A DNA stretch of 64,000 bases from contig OX344761.1 of assembly GCA_947034895.1 (NCBI GenBank), positions 38,452,863-38,516,862 on the forward strand, in the 5' to 3' direction. Below, piece after piece: positions 12,701 to 24,689 of this stretch; position 1 is the stretch's first letter, and each line of letters starts with the position of its first letter. The translations under genes and the position numbers were made by a program. The notes under the pieces were generated by a model. It had not been told where the DNA came from and did not search any database. It worked only from the letters and a program-made list of their open reading frames with translations. The stretch comes from Rhytidiadelphus loreus (taxonomy: Eukaryota > Streptophyta > Bryopsida > Hypnales > Hylocomiaceae).

Positions 12701-13609
12701 CTAAATTCAAATTGAATTATGTAAGTTATTTTCTTAAGAAGATGCTTAGATTGCCTCCAAAATTGTCCATAATGTTCTCATCACCAATCCAAATAGAATG
12801 ATTCAAAGCTTCACATGTAGACAAAAATATAATCTTTGAAAAAAAAATTAAAAATAGAAAAAAATTCAATTTTTCATGATTTTTTTGTGCTACTAGGCAA
12901 ATTGCTAAGTGTGCCATAAATTTTGTTGTTAGGCAGCGACTAAAATTAAAATTATATTCTTCAAAAGCTTCAAAAATTTATGTTAAAAAGTGAGGTTACA
13001 CGAGCCTACCTAAAATCCCAAAAGTCCCCAATAGGGACTTTGGGACTCCGGGGGTTAATACCAAATTCAATATTTTGGTATTCTTGGATTTGACAATGCA
13101 CTTACCGTTTGTACACACTACAAATTTCAATTTTATCAAAAAGGTGCCTTGTATGAGGCCAATTTCATTTTAAAAGTCAACATTTGTACAGAATGAAATT
13201 CTTGATTTTCAGAGATCTTGACATGATCGTCCTTAGTAAGAAATGTAATTTTGTCAAAAATAAAAAATAAAAAATGTAATTTCATGTATTTCTTGCATTA
13301 ATTTAAAAGTATATAAAATTTCTTTGGTCCAATTATTATTGTTGCTAAACAAACAAACATGAGTAGGTTAAGATTATACATTCTACTAAGCATTTCATAC
13401 AATACAACTCTAAAGTAATACAATTGGAAATGGTTGAAATCCAAATTCATATCATTTGAGTATTGGTTGATGATCAAAATTGTCCACATAAACATTTGGA
13501 AAAAATGTAATATTCAATTCCCATTCCAACATACAAATCATTACATATTATCCTACATATATCAAATATGTTCTAATTCATTTGCTTATAAAAATAGATG
13601 GATGTTATT
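9791..13609. other. AT-rich intergenic DNA, no gene recognised
   Basis: About 3.8 kb of AT-rich sequence. Open frames are shorter than about 80 codons and resemble nothing. Two short motifs are worth noting: ACCCCTAAATGCCCAAGGCA near 10811 and its inverse-type relative near 11380 (CTTGAGCATTTAGGTGTTAA), members of a recurring motif class also seen near 50230, 62661, 63450 and 63935. A small palindrome-like AGTCCCCAATAGGGACTTT lies near 13023. Confidence 0.45.
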
Positions 13610-13860
13610 ATGTGAGCTTAGAAGCATGAGTCTACAAGCCTAGAAGACTATATACCTATGTTATAGGCGTTTATGTTATAGGAATTTTTTATGATTATAG
13701 TGTACTATGATTATAGTGTACTATGATTATAGTGTACTATGATATAAGTACATGTATTATAGGTGTTTATGTTATAAGCACCTTCAATGGTTGTAGAATG
13801 TCTACTTATTCACATGCTCAAGGCTCACAAACTTACACACTAGTATCATTGCTATGCCAT
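13610..13860 (+). repeat. Dispersed TATAG-rich repeat, copy 2 of 3
   Basis: Same block order as 1800-2070 and 27675-27910 (GCATGAG..AAGCCTAG, ATGTTATAGG variants, CACCTTCAATGGTTGTAG, then a CTAGTATCATTGC end). Around 13687-13745 a 17-bp unit containing TGATTATAGTGTACTA is repeated three times in tandem, a local expansion not seen in the other copies. Confidence 0.55.
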
Positions 13861-16800
13861 CTAGTTAAAAGAATTAATTAATTTCAAATATTTTGCAAAA
13901 TGAATTTTTTTCAATGCTTGCCTCATATGAAATGCTTCTTTCCATGACAAATCCTGGATAGTGAACCTATTAATATCTTTATGACAATTCTTGTATTAGC
14001 TAAAATTTCTGATCTATTTAGATTTTATTTTATCGCACATTGTTTGTCATTCCCAATCCCTTACTACCAAGAGCAATTTTCCTTAGCCCTTCTATTTGCC
14101 AATTTAAAAAAATTCCTTGGGTTGCAACTTTGATTCAAGTCACTTGTTTGTAAAACAAAGGTATTAAAATAGCATTGGCTTAATTTCTTTAGATTTTAGG
14201 TTGCATACTTTAGCATTGTCATTCAAGCTCTATCAATTACCTTGGTACACATCAATTTTGTTAAGGCATGTTGTTTAGCTAGTTCGCAATAAATCGGACC
14301 AAAGGCACATCTTCCATTTGTACCACTTCCATTTGTACCTTTGAGTGAAAATTAAATTAGATAAAAGGAACCCAATGTGCCTCAAGTCCTTTGAGAATTT
14401 CTATGAAATTTGTAGCTACGCCTTGCCCGTTAGTGTTTTTTTCCATTTTAGGTGCCCGTAGTACTGAGGTCACATTTGGACCATTCCAAATTTCTAATTG
14501 TGATTTGGGGGCAATTGGGTGAAGTGAATTTTTCTCAAAATATCCATTTATTTTTTTAACTTGTTGGTTGCTAATGCCATGCTTAGAGTAGCCATTGAAT
14601 GACATTGTTAAATGCTATGTACTTTATTTTGAAAGATGTTCAATTTACCTTCATGAATATTAACTTGTCTCTTCATTGTGAGCAACTTTGGTGTGGCAAA
14701 TGGATATGCAATTGAGTGATGATTGGGAGTCAGTAGCCTTAAAGTGCACTTCGGTTTTTTTGATTTATACCAATTATTCTACTTTAGGTCATCACTATGA
14801 TATTGCTACAATAAGATGCTTTTGCATTTTGATACATCTTTTAAGATTAAGTTGTTTTGCTTGTAATCAAAATTTATGTTGTTGTAGATTTGTACTTGGG
14901 GCGACATAACTTTCATTGCAAAGTATCGATTGAATAAATTTGATATTCTTGGTAACTAGAAATGCTCCTCCATCTTTCCAAACATTGTACTAAAGATTGA
15001 AATTGTTAGTACTTGCCCAAATTTCAATAATCCATTGAGGAACTTAATTCCTAAATGTTCAATCGACAATTTATAGTTGTTGCCTAACTATAAGCAAAGT
15101 TTTTAGGAAGAAGAAGACTTGCAAACCAGATCATGTGTTCTTTTTATTTTTTAATTCAAAGCTAAGATTGCTATGGTGTAACAAAATTAAAGGGAAGTAA
15201 CACAAATTATTTGGTATTTTTCTAGTGTTCAAAATGTTACTATTTAGAGAGTGAATTGATTTTAATACCATTAAATCTTTTGACTTTTCTCACAAGTAAA
15301 TTGAAACTACAATTTTAACCAATCATAAGAAATTTCAAATGCTAAAGATTGAAATTGTGTTTTGGGTGAATTTTTTAAGTTAAATATATGTATACTTTCT
15401 AAACTTCAAAAATATTATGGAACTTATATTTTATAATGAGTTTTTATTTTGTCCAAAAGTCCTTTGATCTTTAGGAGTTAATGTCCTTGAGAAACTAAAC
15501 CCTAACAAATTTGTTATTAGTTTTAATCAACCAATTGTGAAATTATCTTTTAATGAGATTCATCCTTCAACTCACTAATATGCTTTTTTTCCTTAAATTT
15601 TAAATAATGAATGAAATTACCACAACTTTACGTTTGATAGTGAAGTATACTTTTTCCCATACATAAGTTTTATTAAATTTGGACTTTTGTGGATAACTAA
15701 AAGTGGACAAATTTATAGCAACAAACTAAATGAAATAAAGTACTTGATCTTTAGAAGATGGTATATGGTATTCAACCAATTCTAGAACAAACATTCACTA
15801 ATGCACATTGTTAAATCACTAGTTAACTCCAATTTCTAAAATAGTTAACATTAGTATAATGAAAAATGCAATGAACAATTTGTAAATCTCAATTATATAC
15901 CAACCCCCAAAGATAAAATTCCAATTTATCAAAATTCTTTATCTTGAAGATTTTGAATTTCAAAAATTTCCTTTAATATTATTTTGCCCAATCTTAATCC
16001 AAACTTTGATAGTAAAATTTTTCCATATTTAAATCTAGATTTAAAAATTTATTGTAATTCTCAACTATTTTTAAAAATTATAAATACATTCACTCAATAA
16101 ATTCATAAAAAATATATTTTAAAATAGATAAATAATTAAAATAAACTATAAAAATAAATCAATAAAAACTAAACTAAAATTTTAAAGAATTCCATTCTAT
16201 ATATTTGAATATATGAAAAAAATTAGAGCTCAAACTTCCATCACTTTTCCATTAAGACTTGTAACATCTTTAAAGAATCTAATGCATCTATCAGAATACA
16301 ATTGTAATTTTAGAAAAAATTGATACTGTTAAAATAAAATAACATTCTAAAACTATCTAAAATGAATTTCATAGGAAGATTCATCTTTGAATTTGTCTAC
16401 AATATTTTGAAAATCTCAAAATTAATCATTACTACACCAAGTCACAAAAATTGGTGGCCATTGCTGTCCATTCACTACATAATTTAATCAAAAGTTTTAA
16501 TATGATGTATTTAAAAAATACTTGAATGCTCATGTTTCTTTTATAGTTTTAATATTTTTGATTTTGACACTTTTCACAGGCATGCTTTTACAATTTCATT
16601 TTTTATAGAAATTTTGAAGCAAAGTGTGGATATTTATCTCTTTTGTCCGAATTAAAATTAGCCAACTAGGTATTTAGATCAAAAACTATATTCCTCGATG
16701 TTTTTAAGACAAGGCAGTGAGCTTATGACTCTACTTTAATTTTTTTAATTTGGCATGTATTTGGATTATATAATATAGTATGTGATCATAATAAAAAGTG

Positions 16801-17079
16801 ACCATTGATGCAAAGATCTCATTTCAAGAGGAACTAAAGTCTACTCACCCTATTTTGCAAAATAAACTTCAAACACCATAACCTTGCAATATGTTTGGTT
16901 TGACTTTTTGAGATTTTTTCCAATCATTTGTATTCTAAGCTTCCACAATTTACTATAGTTCAATTTCTTAAAAAAAATTCTTTTTTGTTCATTATGTTCT
17001 TTTGAGGATTTCTAGCCAAAATAGACCCTTGTCCTTTAGGAATTATTCCCTTAGTCCGACCAAAAACTTCCAAATCAAT
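13861..17079. other. AT-rich intergenic DNA, no gene recognised
   Basis: About 3.2 kb with no supported gene. A short tandem duplication of CTTCCATTTGTACC is present near 14310-14340. Open frames at 14357-14605 (minus) and 14688-14909 (plus) are under 85 codons, have no domain and are treated as chance. Confidence 0.45.
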
Positions 17080-17250
17080 TTAGGGTTTGCACTACTAAAA
17101 ATGTTCCATTTATTGATTTTGATCATTGATTGTTGAGAAAACAATGTAAAACAAAGGGTGGAGTGGATACGCACGTGATTTGAATTCTAGATCGCTTACT
17201 CCATGATAAAAATCAATAAATGGAGCGGTTTAGTAGTATAAACCCTAAAC
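17080..17250. mobile_element. Small MITE, about 171 bp, copy 2 of 2
   Basis: A second copy of the element at 2191-2333. Inverted ends here extend further out: TTAGGGTTTGCACTACTAAA on the left against TTTAGTAGTATAAACCCTAA on the right, so the inverted repeats are at least 40 bp. The interior contains GGAGTGGATACGCACGTG and is non-coding. Termini rich in TAGGGTTT are a by-product of the repeat and not evidence of telomeric origin. Confidence 0.68.
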
Positions 17251-18830
17251 CAATTTGGAGTTTTTTAGTGAAATTGAGAGAGTATATCTTTAATGTTTTT
17301 TGCACAAAAATCATTCCAAATCCCTAAAACTTGACCAATGTTGTAAAAATTGTTTTAGCTAAGATTTGTCTTATGGGGATAATGATTACTATTCTCATGT
17401 GTGTAATTTATTTTGAGAATATTTAATCATGATACTTTGTACATTGGAACATTGCACATCAATATAGATTTATTAGGTGAAGTGCAATTGAGTGCTTGAA
17501 GCTTTTACAAGTACTAGTTGATTTTACTAGTAAATATAGATTTTTGTGAATTTGTGCACAAGGCCATTTTTAGCTTGAAGATGGTTTAAATTGCTTTGGC
17601 TATTTGAAGAATAATCATCAAGGAATGTAAAACAAACAATAGTATCTGACAAATGCATATCAACATAATCACAATGTCAATGGAATTTTGGCCAAGTAAT
17701 GCACCAAAGGACAAGATTATAATATATTTATTTATTTGAGAAAATATTTAGAAGTAATGATTTGATAAGTAGAATCATATTTATATTGCAAACAAAGATC
17801 GTACTATCTAAACCTATTCATTTTAGTTAAAGTGCATAAAGTGTATCAAAACTATAATTAGTGAATTTTTTTAGACTAATGGAAATTATGAAATTTTAAG
17901 GAAATATTATTATTATTGTTATTATTATTTTTAGATTTTCCAAAGTCACAACTGGAAAAAACTTTAATTTTCATACATGCACATCTTTGAAACATCTCTA
18001 AAACCAATCACTAAAAATTCTATTTAATTGATCTTGAGCATTCACGAAGACAATTCACACATTCAAGTGATTTGACATATTTAAGTGATTCAAATCATAT
18101 TGGTAACAATTTAAAAGACCATGTCAAAATGAATGGAAGGGAGACACTTTAGGCACTTGTATCTTACATAATTAAAACAAACAATGTTTGGTAGTAGAAT
18201 TGTGGAATTTACTCACTCTGCAAGTCCTTCAAGCATGAACATTATATTCTTTAGAATGTTGTAATACTTTGAATGTAATCTAAGTGTATAGCTACCATGT
18301 TCATATTGACATTCATTTACTCGCTTAGTACATTATTTAACCAGTATTCAATAATTAGAACACAATTATTCTAAACGGCAAAAAATTTAGTGATGTAGAT
18401 TTGGTCAATGGTATTGTAATTGATCCAAAGTTGTTTCCAACATTTTTAGCAAGTGAGTAAAAACATCTACTTGAAAAGAAAAAAAATCATCATTTAGCTC
18501 CTTGTGCAATGGACAAAAACTTTTAAATACATACTTTTGTTGGACTGTTCTTGAATATTTTGATTTGTACATAATGATATTGCAACAAACTAAAAATATT
18601 GAAAAAATTAGGACCTTATAATAGTTTGAAAAACATTCATACTTTGAAAATCCGTGTCCCTCCATTGTAAGGGCCACATCTTTTGAAACTACCAATGTGC
18701 ACACCTTTTCTAAAGGTCTTTTTTGGCAATATCAAGATAGTTATGGAAAATCATGTTGTAATGACAAAACTAAACACATACCTTGATGTACAAATTATCC
18801 ATGTAAGGACACGTTGATCACTGTGAAAAT
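17251..18830. other. AT-rich intergenic DNA, no gene recognised
   Basis: No supported gene or repeat pair. A trinucleotide-like (TTA)n stretch lies at about 17908-17932. A minus-strand open frame of 99 codons (18405-18704) has no recognisable domain. It lies next to a repeat copy and may be part of a decayed element, but this cannot be shown. Confidence 0.4.
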
Positions 18831-19288
18831 TAACCTTTTTGGTACAATGTGAATCATCTACTTAAAAAAAAAAAAAACTCACTAAAAGTCAAACTATTGG
18901 GCAAGACCTTCCTCTTTTGCACAAACTTCCAAAGATAAACATATGCACTTGTATCTTCTATACAATATTTTTTGTCATCTATTGGACGACTTTGGTCCCA
19001 CAACGTCCTTAGAGCATCCCCACCAATCTATTCTATATCTCTAAAAATTTAGGGATAGGACCTCAGATGGGGATGGGGATACAAAAGCTTGCACGCACCA
19101 ATCTCGAAACAAGATCTCTACCCCAAATTTATAGAGAACTTGGTAAAAGTTGGGCCCAATTCTCTATATTCAAGCTCATATGGAGAACACGCGAAGTCTC
19201 ATCCCTATAAAGTCAAGGTTGACTGGATTGAGGTCCCAAGTTTAGAGGTACATAATAGATTGGTGGGGATGCTCTTACATGGTTAAGG
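18831..19288 (-). repeat. Copy of a five-member dispersed repeat, interrupted by a MITE
   Basis: Read on the minus strand this matches copies at 45361-45597, 46205-46425 and 63715-63945 (plus) and 56091-56290 (minus): a GTGCA(A/T)(A/C)T.TTCATCCTTGGAATT-like core and a GATTCACA(C/T)GGTA block. The copy is split by a 263-bp MITE at 19012-19274; sequence resumes at 19278 with CATGGTTAAGG, as in the unbroken copy at 56280. Confidence 0.65.
19012..19274. mobile_element. Tourist-like (PIF/Harbinger-type) MITE, 263 bp, with TTA target duplication
   Basis: The left end is GAGCATCCCCACCAATCTAT and the right end is its reverse complement. TTA flanks both sides (19009-19011 and 19275-19277). The paralogous repeat copy near 56277-56279 carries the unoccupied TTA, with the same flanks (ACGTTG and CATGGTTAA). 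Three-base TTA/TAA duplications and GAGCATC-type ends are typical of Tourist-like MITEs mobilised by PIF/Harbinger transposases. The interior has no transposase. Confidence 0.85.
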
Positions 19289-19334
19289 TATCCACATTCA
19301 ATTACAACACCTAATTTTAGCATCAAAACAAATC

Positions 19335-19465
19335 CATCCCTAAACCCAACATAAATATTTCAAAATTGAGAAGTTTTTGAGGCAACCAACTATAGTCCCA
19401 TTCCTAAACTCAACATACATATTTCAAAATTGATAAGTTTTTTGAGGCAACCAACTGTAGTTGAA
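19335..19465. repeat. Tandem duplication of a unit of about 66 bp
   Basis: Two adjacent copies share CCTAAAC(C/T)CAACATA, ATATTTCAAAATTGA and GAGGCAACCAACT. They lie just outside the more GC-rich zone that follows. Divergence is low enough to suggest a local duplication rather than two insertions. Confidence 0.75.
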
Positions 19466-20623
19466 GCATTGCGTATTTCAAAGGCGTTCCATTTAGGGTT
19501 CTCTAGTGTGAATAGTAGGTTCTCCTGAGACCTCATCTTCCCAAACGGTCTCTAAAAATTCTCAAAGCAATCGCATTCACTTCCACTCCCATTTTCCTAA
19601 AACCTTCAATCTGATTTATATTTTCCGAATCATTTTCTCAGCTACTCTTCAGCTTAGGATGAGTTAGCAAACTCTCTTTCCAAGCTCAGTTCTTATAATC
19701 TCAGAACTCTCTGAACCAACGTCCAGACTACCGGTAGATAAAGCTAACGCTCTACTTCTATTTGCCCAAAGATTTCGGCTAAAAGACTGGCCAAGCCATA
19801 AACCTCTCCTAACATCAGAAAGTATCATCCGGTACGCAAGTTAAGCATGTACATATTGCATAAAACTCCTATTATCCCAACTCTGATGTCATTGCACTCG
19901 AAGGGATAATGCAACGAAGCTCTGCGCTAAAATCAAAGACAACACTCCTGAAGGAAATCATACCACAAAAATGAATGAGGTTTTAGTGACACAAAAAATA
20001 AACCAATCAAGGAAAATAATTCCAGAGATAAGAACCCATCCAGGCTATAGTACACAGCAAGTAACTTACACACAAAAGCTACTACAAAGATTTGATATAG
20101 ATATATATATACAACCAGAGAAGAGTAGACAACAGTCAGGCAATGAGCGTATTAGAATAGGACATAAATCCCGAGCTCGTGAGCCAAAAAATGGTTTTGT
20201 TCACATGTAAGAAAGGTAATGACTTGCAAAAGCAAGTCACTTCAGCTCAATGTATGAATCCCCTGGATAACGTTACTAGGATCATATGTACAAAGGAACC
20301 TGGATTGACTTCAGAAACGGAGATGGAAACCAGAAAGCCGCCCTCCACCTCAAAATCGGAAGAATCGTCAAGAGCCTCAAGAAGAAGCTCTCCACGACAT
20401 CCAATTTCACAGAAACAAGCAGGGTCACTTCCACGAGACAGCACCTGCAGGGCTACCAGCACACTGACTTTCTATCACCAGCATGAACCTGTGTTTCAGA
20501 ACATCCAGGACTTCCTATCTCCAGCATAAGTGTAAGACAGTTACCCTGTGATTAGGCATACCCTGAAAGGCTGAACTTTTGGCTGTCAAGGAGTTGTGGT
20601 AACAACCCTAATGTCACATGGAT
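19466..20623 (-). other. Probable 3' UTR / downstream region of the CLASRP-like gene
   Basis: This stretch is clearly less AT-rich than the intergenic DNA to its left and directly follows the stop codon of the minus-strand gene, so part of it is likely transcribed as 3' UTR. No convincing second gene or domain was found in either strand; open frames at 19971-20529 overlap one another and end quickly. No polyadenylation site could be chosen with confidence. Confidence 0.4.
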
Positions 20624-22246
20624 TCAACTTCTGACATGGCTGCGTGACCGAGCAGACCCCGGGTACGACCGAATGGGACTCCTGCTCCTGCTTCTGCTCC
20701 TGTACCGATACCTCACAGGCGACAAGCTTCGACTCCGACTGCGACTCCGCCCACGTCGACTCCGTTGCGCAATGCGACGCGTCTCCGCCAGCTTCTCCTG
20801 CCTCTCCTTCTCCTGCTCTCGTCTCTTCCCAGCCTCCGAAACGATATCCTTCTTGATCTGCTTGCTCAACTGCTTGTTCATAATCCGTCTCAGTCGCTCC
20901 TGGGGTGTTTCTGGCGTCGCTGCTGCTGTTGCTGCTTTGGGATTAGCGGGAGATCCCTTAGGTGTGGCAGTTGAAGCCGAAGCCGGCATTTTGCTAAGCT
21001 TCGCAATAGCAGAGCTCGAAGGACGCGGATCTCTCTCTCGCACAGACTGAGTAGAACCAGAGGGCGCGACAGCATTTGCAGCAGGGTCACTATGCAACGC
21101 CTCAAGGATTCGCCGTGAAGGTACTGCAATTGCGTCATGTAATGGGGAAGTTGTAGGAGCTTCACTCTCCCCACCAGCTGTACCCTCTACTCCAAACTCA
21201 GTAATGTATTCAATAGTCGAAGTAGTGGAGCTTTTCCTCTTCCTGCCTCGGTGATCATATGAATCCGTGTCCCGGTACCTGGAATTTGGAGGCGAAAGCG
21301 ATCCTCTATCACGACGGGAGAAAGAATGATAAGAGTCATATGTGGGACTCTTCCGAAGCTCCCTGTAAGGATCGTGTTGCAGAGGACGATTACTAGCCTG
21401 ACGAGCTGCCTCTTTCTCCCGTTCTCGCTCTTGTTGCGAAACTTTCCGACGCTCCTTGCGACTGAGTTTCCGCATGGCAGGGTCGCCTTTCACCAACTCC
21501 TTCGCGTGCGCTTCTTCCTCCTTCAGTTTCCGATCGAGGTTAAGTAAAGAATTGAACTTAGGCACGCCGTAGTCTTGTCCGATGGACTCGATCTGCTCGT
21601 CTTCACTGTCCTCGCTACTACTCCCTTCCTCGTCTTCGACGGGATCGTCGTCGCTGTCGCTCTCGGCTAACCCTAATCCCATGTCTACCTCCTTGGTTAG
21701 GGGTGCGGAGGTCCCTTCGTAAGCAAATCCGACTTGGCCGTAGGTTGGCTTGGAGGAAGCCATGGTTATTGAACGTGTTGATGATTTATCGAAGGGTGTG
21801 GTAGTAGTAGAGCGAGCCTCAAGCTCCTGCTCGACGTCGTCAAGTCCCTGCTTGTCACTCAACCCTCGACGGCGCTGCTTGATTAAGTCGCGGTACCGTT
21901 GGAAATTCACCATGATTTCAAGCTCGTCTTCCTCCTCCGTCTTCTCCCGTTGCTGCAAGTGGGAAGAATTATACTCACGGATCATATCGAGGAGAGCACG
22001 TCCGTCGAAACGATCAATGAGATTATCCTCCTTGCCGTTCCATGGGATTAACCCCTGCTGATCCTCCGTGGCTTGGTACACGGTCGCGTCGTGGTGAACC
22101 CGAGAACGAGTGCCGGTGATGCGCAAGGTCTGCTGGGGGTCCACGCGACGCTTCGCCAAGAATATGGCACGTTTCTGGGCACGCCGACGGGCGGCATCCA
22201 TGATCTCGTGAACCTTCTTCTCCGAACGCCGCGCCTCATGCCACAT
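20624..22246 (-). CDS. CLASRP: CLASRP-like SR-related splicing regulator (DRY_EERY domain protein)
   Basis: A complete 540-residue protein. It starts MWHEARRSEKK, as animal CLASRP/SFRS16 proteins start MWHEAR. The start is the first in-frame ATG (22246), with A at -3; the frame upstream has no other ATG. Residues about 38-165 form the DRY_EERY-type region, including IPWNG (67-71), DRFDGRALLDMI (78-89) and NFQRYRDLI (114-122). An acidic tract follows (about 195-218), then a basic/charged coiled region (about 238-285), an NLS-like RGRKRK (333-338) and an arginine-serine tail (about 495-540) with RSRSRSRS runs. Family members bind CLK kinases and influence alternative splicing in the nucleus; that role is inferred from the family. 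The gene has no intron in the coding region, which is unusual as relatives I know are multi-exonic. It is shorter than human CLASRP. Which paralogue or orthologue it is within plants is uncertain. Confidence 0.92.
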   Translation of the reverse strand: MWHEARRSEKKVHEIMDAARRRAQKRAIFLAKRRVDPQQTLRITGTRSRVHHDATVYQATEDQQGLIPWNGKEDNLIDRFDGRALLDMIREYNSSHLQQREKTEEEDELEIMVNFQRYRDLIKQRRRGLSDKQGLDDVEQELEARSTTTTPFDKSSTRSITMASSKPTYGQVGFAYEGTSAPLTKEVDMGLGLAESDSDDDPVEDEEGSSSEDSEDEQIESIGQDYGVPKFNSLLNLDRKLKEEEAHAKELVKGDPAMRKLSRKERRKVSQQEREREKEAARQASNRPLQHDPYRELRKSPTYDSYHSFSRRDRGSLSPPNSRYRDTDSYDHRGRKRKSSTTSTIEYITEFGVEGTAGGESEAPTTSPLHDAIAVPSRRILEALHSDPAANAVAPSGSTQSVRERDPRPSSSAIAKLSKMPASASTATPKGSPANPKAATAAATPETPQERLRRIMNKQLSKQIKKDIVSEAGKRREQEKERQEKLAETRRIAQRSRRGRSRSRSRSLSPVRYRYRSRSRSRSPIRSYPGSARSRSHVRS

Positions 22247-22900
22247 GATGACAAAGTGACAAACCAACCAAAGCAACGAAAGCAACCAAACCACGAAGCC
22301 ACCACCTCGTCGTGGCTCAAATCACTAGACCTCCACGTCCACAACCCCAAATCCCGACACCGCCATCGCTAAGCTTCCAAACCACAACGAAAGAGTGTAT
22401 CCCGAAACCTAATAACATTCAATGTGTGAGCATAGCCACCCCCAAAGCCTTCCAGCACCATCTCTACGAAGTGAAGCTAAGAAGAGAGACTATCGAACAA
22501 AACCTAATGAAATTCTCGGCAGAATGGCAGAAAAAATTCATGTGGGCGACGGAAATTGCTGTTCATGAACGGCGAAGTCGACGTTAGATGATGTTGTGTG
22601 TGTAAATGTAAATGTGGGTCCGCTTGTGGCCGCTTGGAATTGCAGCAACAACGACGACAACCTACGACGGAGGACGGAGCGGCGTTGGGGGCCTCGTGGA
22701 CCGGAGGAGAGAGACGGAGGACCAACTTCGGGAACCAGCTTCGTAGACTAGCTTCGGGGATCAGCTTCGGTGGAGAGCCTTTCGCCGTGGATGCATGTCA
22801 GTTACTCAATTGGGGTTTCTGAAGGATGTAGCTCATGACCGTGTTGTGAAAGCTCAAAATCGTCCACTCCATATCCTCCACTTCTCAGCTATTTATGAGT
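22247..22900 (-). promoter_or_regulatory. 5' UTR and promoter region of the CLASRP-like gene
   Basis: About 650 bp upstream of the start codon is GC-richer than the flanking DNA and ends abruptly near 22900, where AT-rich intergenic sequence begins. This is where the leader and core promoter should lie. Open frames on both strands (22073-22372, 22504-22822) are typical of GC-rich leaders and have no domains. No TATA box could be singled out, and an intron in the leader is possible. Confidence 0.5.
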
Positions 22901-24689
22901 GTTTTCTTTTGGGGGTTTTCCCCTTCCCTCTTTGATGAAATTACATTTCTAATATATGTTATAAAAATTTAGATGTAAAAAGAAATTATCAAGAATTTTG
23001 AAGAAACAAAGAAAGTTCGTAGCAAATACAAAATGTGCTTAAAAAAATCTGAAAATTTTAAAATGGAAGTGCATTATAGTAGAGAACATTATAGAACAAA
23101 GAGAATTTTTGTACAAGATAGAGATGTGGTTATAGATCTTCAACTTCAAACTTCAATAAAGTGCTTATTTTTCAAAAGCTTTCAAACATAGTAGACTTGA
23201 AAAGCTTTATGTTGTTAATTTTGCTCAAAATTTAAAAAATGATGTTGGATTTTAAATTTTTTTGAAAGCTCAAAGTATGGAAATACAATTCATAAGAGTA
23301 GCATTTTTTTTATACCAGTAAACTATCTTGTATAAAATCTTAAATCAACTAATATGATGTGGAGTCAACCCCTAAATGCTTTAGAAGACCATAAGTGTTC
23401 CCACATATTTTCACTGAAGTCTAATTTGGAGCACTAGATTTGTTTTTTTATTCTTCATGTAAAGTACAATTATGTTGGCATTCAAGTGGTTCATGCAGTT
23501 GCTAGTTGCATTGATAATAAGGCAAGCTAAACTATGTACAAACGACTGGTGATATAACATGTATATAGCATCAGTAAAGCTTGCATACACAAAATTGGGA
23601 TGAGAACATTGATTCATTAATATGCAAAAGGTAGCTTGACCATCCAAAGGACTCTTTTAGACTAGGCATCCTTCCAAAATTAATCCTATCAAAATAGTGC
23701 TTGTGACCACATAGTCAAACTTCAATCCCTTATGTCGTATGCTCCATTTTACCTTTATAATAGTTAATGACATAGGGATTTGATTGTGACAATATGTCAA
23801 AGAATTCAAAACATTTTTAAATTTGATTTTTGATCTAAAATTGAGGATTCTAAACATTTTGACATTTAGATTTGACTTGTGATGTATGAAAATTTTAAAC
23901 ATTTTATTATTTTAAGTTGGCTGTGATATTAAGGGATTCAAAACATTTTGATATTAGAAGTATTCGATAAGTAGTTCAAACACAATATGGTGAGAGTGTG
24001 AGATTCAAATTCTACACTCTAATCTACAGAGAGCATGCAATGGTGGAAAACTCCACATGAAGCTCATTGAATATTAATTTATATTTCTATTATGATTAAA
24101 CTATAATACAAATGAGTTATAAATATTTCTATAACATTTTGAAGCTTTATAACAAAGTACCTTTGCTTACCACAAATTGAAGTCCCTTTCACTATAGAAA
24201 ATATTGCATTCAAGGCTACCTATAAATCACCGGCCTTTATACAATGAATCCTTCTATAGAATGCTATATTAGAATGACACTATTGAATGATACTATAAAA
24301 TGACCCATTGGCCTTCCTATTCAAAAACTTTAAGCAAGGATTCTAAATTTGAAAATTGGAATAATTTTTTAATTCCTAACCTTAGGACTTTAGCCATAGT
24401 GAGATAGTATTTACTAATAGCAAGATAGTCTCTGAGCCAATATACAGACTTATATAATATTTGGATATTCAAATATATCGTACTCCAATAGCAAGTTTAG
24501 CTAGCTTAAATTGATTATAAAAAAACGTGGAATCAAGTCCTAGCTTTAGGACTAGATAACCAAATTTATAAAATAATTGTATAGATGATTTGCCAAAAAT
24601 CCAAAATACCCATTGAATCAAATGTGAATCCTTTATTTGGTCACCTACCATGAAGAATTATTTTGAATGAAGGAATTGATTCATTGACA
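22901..24689. other. AT-rich intergenic DNA, no gene recognised
   Basis: Open frames at 23411-23647 and 23657-23902 (minus) are short and without domain similarity. No inverted ends, repeat pairs or RNA-gene signatures were noticed. Confidence 0.45.

Noticed and set aside
17080..17250. Telomere-like TTTAGGG at the ends of a small element
   Set aside because: Only one unit on each side, forming part of the inverted ends; not a telomeric array.
19812..19852. Resemblance to a stretch of plant 5S rRNA (CATCAGAA... and GCAAGTTAAGCATG)
   Set aside because: Only two short words match, the spacing is wrong, and neither the internal promoter boxes nor the rest of a 120-base gene is present.
22246..22294. 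Hydrophobic N-terminal extension of the CLASRP-like frame that looks like a signal peptide (VWLLSLLWLVCHFVI)
   Set aside because: It has no ATG before 22246; the frame simply stays open upstream, and the family starts at MWHEAR.
20644..22372. Multiple plus-strand open frames opposite the CLASRP-like gene
   Set aside because: They are the antisense of a GC-rich coding exon; low-complexity Leu/Arg-rich translations reflect the SR repeats.
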